A DNA stretch of 64,000 nucleotides from the NCBI RefSeq assembly GCF_020404405.1, contig NZ_JAIZDA010000004.1, positions 248,001 through 312,000 on the forward strand, written 5' to 3'. Origin of the DNA: Novosphingobium sp. FKTRR1 (GTDB lineage: Bacteria > Pseudomonadota > Alphaproteobacteria > Sphingomonadales > Sphingomonadaceae). This document shows positions 62,788 through 64,000 of this stretch, piece by piece (position 1 is the stretch's first letter; the number at the start of each line of letters is the position of its first letter). A program made the position numbers and the translations under genes. The notes below the pieces were generated by a model, which was not told where the DNA came from, did no database searches, and saw nothing but the letters and a program-made list of their open reading frames with translations.

Positions 62788-64000
62788 ATGACGCAGGCGA
62801 ACACGGTTTCCATCGTCATCGTCGGCGGCGGCACGGCCGGTTGGATGACGGCGGCTGCGCTTGGCCATTTTCTTGACCGCGGCTTTTCGGTCAGGCTGAT
62901 CGAGAGCGAGGACATCGGTACGATCGGTGTCGGTGAAGCGACGATCCCGCAGATCCGCATGTTCAATCAGGCATTGGGCATCGACGAGGACGCGTTCATC
63001 CGGGCGACGCAGGCCAGCTTCAAGCTGGGCATCGAGTTCGTCGACTGGCTGCGGCCGGGCACCCGTTACATGCATGCGTTTGGCGATGTCGGTCGCCCGG
63101 TTGGGCTCTGCGCGTTCCAGCATTACTGGTCGCGCGGCAAGCGCGCCGGGTTTGCGGGCGGGACCGGTGACTACTGTCTCAACGAACTGGCCGCGTATGC
63201 CGGCAAGATGCATCGCGGCCCGGCGCTGACCGCGCAGACGGTGCCTCAGATGCCCCATGCCTATCACTTCGACGCCGGGCTTTACGCCGCGTTCCTGCGC
63301 CGGTTTGCCGAGGCGCGTGGCGTGATCCGCACCGAAGGCCTGATCGAGGCGGTGCTGCGCCACGGCGAGACCGGCGACGTTACCGCCGTGCAACTGCGCT
63401 CGGGCGAAGTGGTCGCAGGCAACTTGTTCATCGACTGTTCGGGCCTGCGCGCGCTGGTGATCGGCGAGGCGCTGGGTTCGGGCTATGAGGACTGGAGCCA
63501 CTGGCTGCCGTGCGATCGCGCGCTCGCCGTGCCAAGCGAGCGGGTGGCCGATTTCACTCCTTATACCCGCTCCACCGCGCACGATGCGGGCTGGCAATGG
63601 CGCATTCCCTTGCAGCATCGCACCGGCAACGGGCGGGTTTATTGCAGCAGCTTCATCAGTGACGAGGCGGCGGCCGACAGCCTGCTGGCGCACCTTGATG
63701 CCCCGGCGCTGGCCGATCCGCGCCCGATCCGCTTCACCACCGGCCGCCGGGCGCAGGCGTGGAAGCACAACGTCATCGCCGTCGGGCTTTCCAGCGGGTT
63801 CCTTGAGCCGCTGGAGTCGACCTCGATCCACCTGATCCAGTCGGCGATCTCGCGCATCCTGGCGTTCCTGCCGGGCAGGTCGATCGCCCCTGCAGAGCGC
63901 GCCGAGTACAACCGCCAGACGGCCTTCGAGATGGAGCGCATCCGCGACTTCATCGTGCTGCACTACACGCTCAACGAACGCGACGAGCCGTTCTGGCGCC
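62788..64000 (+). CDS. Tryptophan halogenase-family flavoprotein, 3' end beyond window
   Basis: An FAD-dependent halogenase-type protein, 404 residues visible and open to the right edge. IVGGGTAGWMTAAAL (about residues 11-25) binds FAD; the catalytic-lysine region is ATQASFKLGIEF; the second halogenase motif is WQWRIP (WxWxIP); and SSGFLEPLESTSIHLIQ carries the active-site Glu. Start ATG 62788 has GGGGGAG upstream. Such genes are common next to TonB-dependent receptors in sphingomonads and Caulobacter, where true halogenation is unproven. No flavin reductase gene is visible. It is probably co-transcribed with the receptor. Confidence 0.93.
   Translation, partial: MTQANTVSIVIVGGGTAGWMTAAALGHFLDRGFSVRLIESEDIGTIGVGEATIPQIRMFNQALGIDEDAFIRATQASFKLGIEFVDWLRPGTRYMHAFGDVGRPVGLCAFQHYWSRGKRAGFAGGTGDYCLNELAAYAGKMHRGPALTAQTVPQMPHAYHFDAGLYAAFLRRFAEARGVIRTEGLIEAVLRHGETGDVTAVQLRSGEVVAGNLFIDCSGLRALVIGEALGSGYEDWSHWLPCDRALAVPSERVADFTPYTRSTAHDAGWQWRIPLQHRTGNGRVYCSSFISDEAAADSLLAHLDAPALADPRPIRFTTGRRAQAWKHNVIAVGLSSGFLEPLESTSIHLIQSAISRILAFLPGRSIAPAERAEYNRQTAFEMERIRDFIVLHYTLNERDEPFWR

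Noticed and set aside
62740..63963. 407-residue minus-strand frame at the right end
   Set aside because: Antisense to the halogenase-like gene, whose motifs are all intact on the plus strand.

Overview
The window reads as chromosomal DNA of a GC-rich alphaproteobacterium of the order Sphingomonadales, most like Novosphingobium or Sphingomonas. This is inferred from gene content: two very large TonB-dependent receptors, a C4-pathway 5-aminolevulinate synthase, a CcrM-type GANTC methyltransferase, a crtY-crtI-crtB carotenoid operon, a CYP153-like P450 and a receptor/tryptophan-halogenase/LacI/MFS carbohydrate locus. Most genes are intact. Two are cut by the window edges, at base 1 and base 64000. 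I saw no rRNA, tRNA, CRISPR array, insertion sequence, integrase or phage gene.

Layout. 1-1.9 kb: a cut gene, a CRP-like site, an unknown protein and a nitroreductase behind a 38-nt palindrome. 1.9-9.8 kb: TonB-dependent receptor, hemA, murI, plsY-dprA and a small membrane protein. 9.9-15.1 kb: topA, converging on a membrane glycosyltransferase; then a 122-bp inverted-repeat element and a DUF4239 protein. 15.1-20.8 kb: the lepB-rnc-era operon (minus strand), pgi and glutathione reductase. 20.8-24.2 kb: two short-chain dehydrogenase-type proteins, then a periplasmic molybdoenzyme with its cytochrome b. 24.3-28.5 kb: crtY-crtI-LOG-crtB, which converts geranylgeranyl diphosphate to beta-carotene once GGPP is supplied from elsewhere. 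28.8-33.8 kb: an oxygenase patch (EthA-type Baeyer-Villiger monooxygenase, membrane protein, FMO-like monooxygenase, CYP153-like P450). 34-36 kb: TPP riboswitch and thiC. 36-41.5 kb: small conserved genes, dapD and a HAD nucleotidase. 41.5-45.6 kb: rnhB, ccrM with a cluster of its own target sites upstream, folP and an Asp/Asn hydroxylase-like protein. 45.8-51.2 kb: a TonB-like protein, a degenerate NtrC-type regulator, a cox subunit IV-like microprotein and the three-gene proton-translocating transhydrogenase. 51.3-56.5 kb: racemase, dGTPase-like protein, NAD(P)-binding protein, DMT exporter and an orphan cpaF. 56.9-64 kb: a probable carbohydrate-utilisation locus with an MFS transporter, a LacI regulator, a TonB-dependent receptor and a tryptophan-halogenase-like flavoprotein.

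The most interesting signals are regulatory. They are: eight GANTC sites in 122 bp before ccrM; an exact FNR-type box (TTGAT-N4-ATCAA) between the carotenoid operon and the Baeyer-Villiger gene; an exact TGTGA-N6-TCACA site near the left edge; a matched pair of LacI-type operators before the MFS and receptor genes, one beside five tandem 11-bp repeats; a near-perfect 38-nt palindrome over a ribosome-binding site; and regional enrichment of the 7-mer CGTTACG between 20.5 and 29.9 kb. At protein level, the NtrC-like regulator has lost both sigma-54 contact and arginine-finger motifs, and an Asp/Glu-racemase homologue lacks one of the two catalytic cysteines. I did not find a clear multi-gene defence system or other wholly new system here. 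Starts were chosen by Shine-Dalgarno spacing, overlap with neighbours and family length; uncertain ones are flagged.
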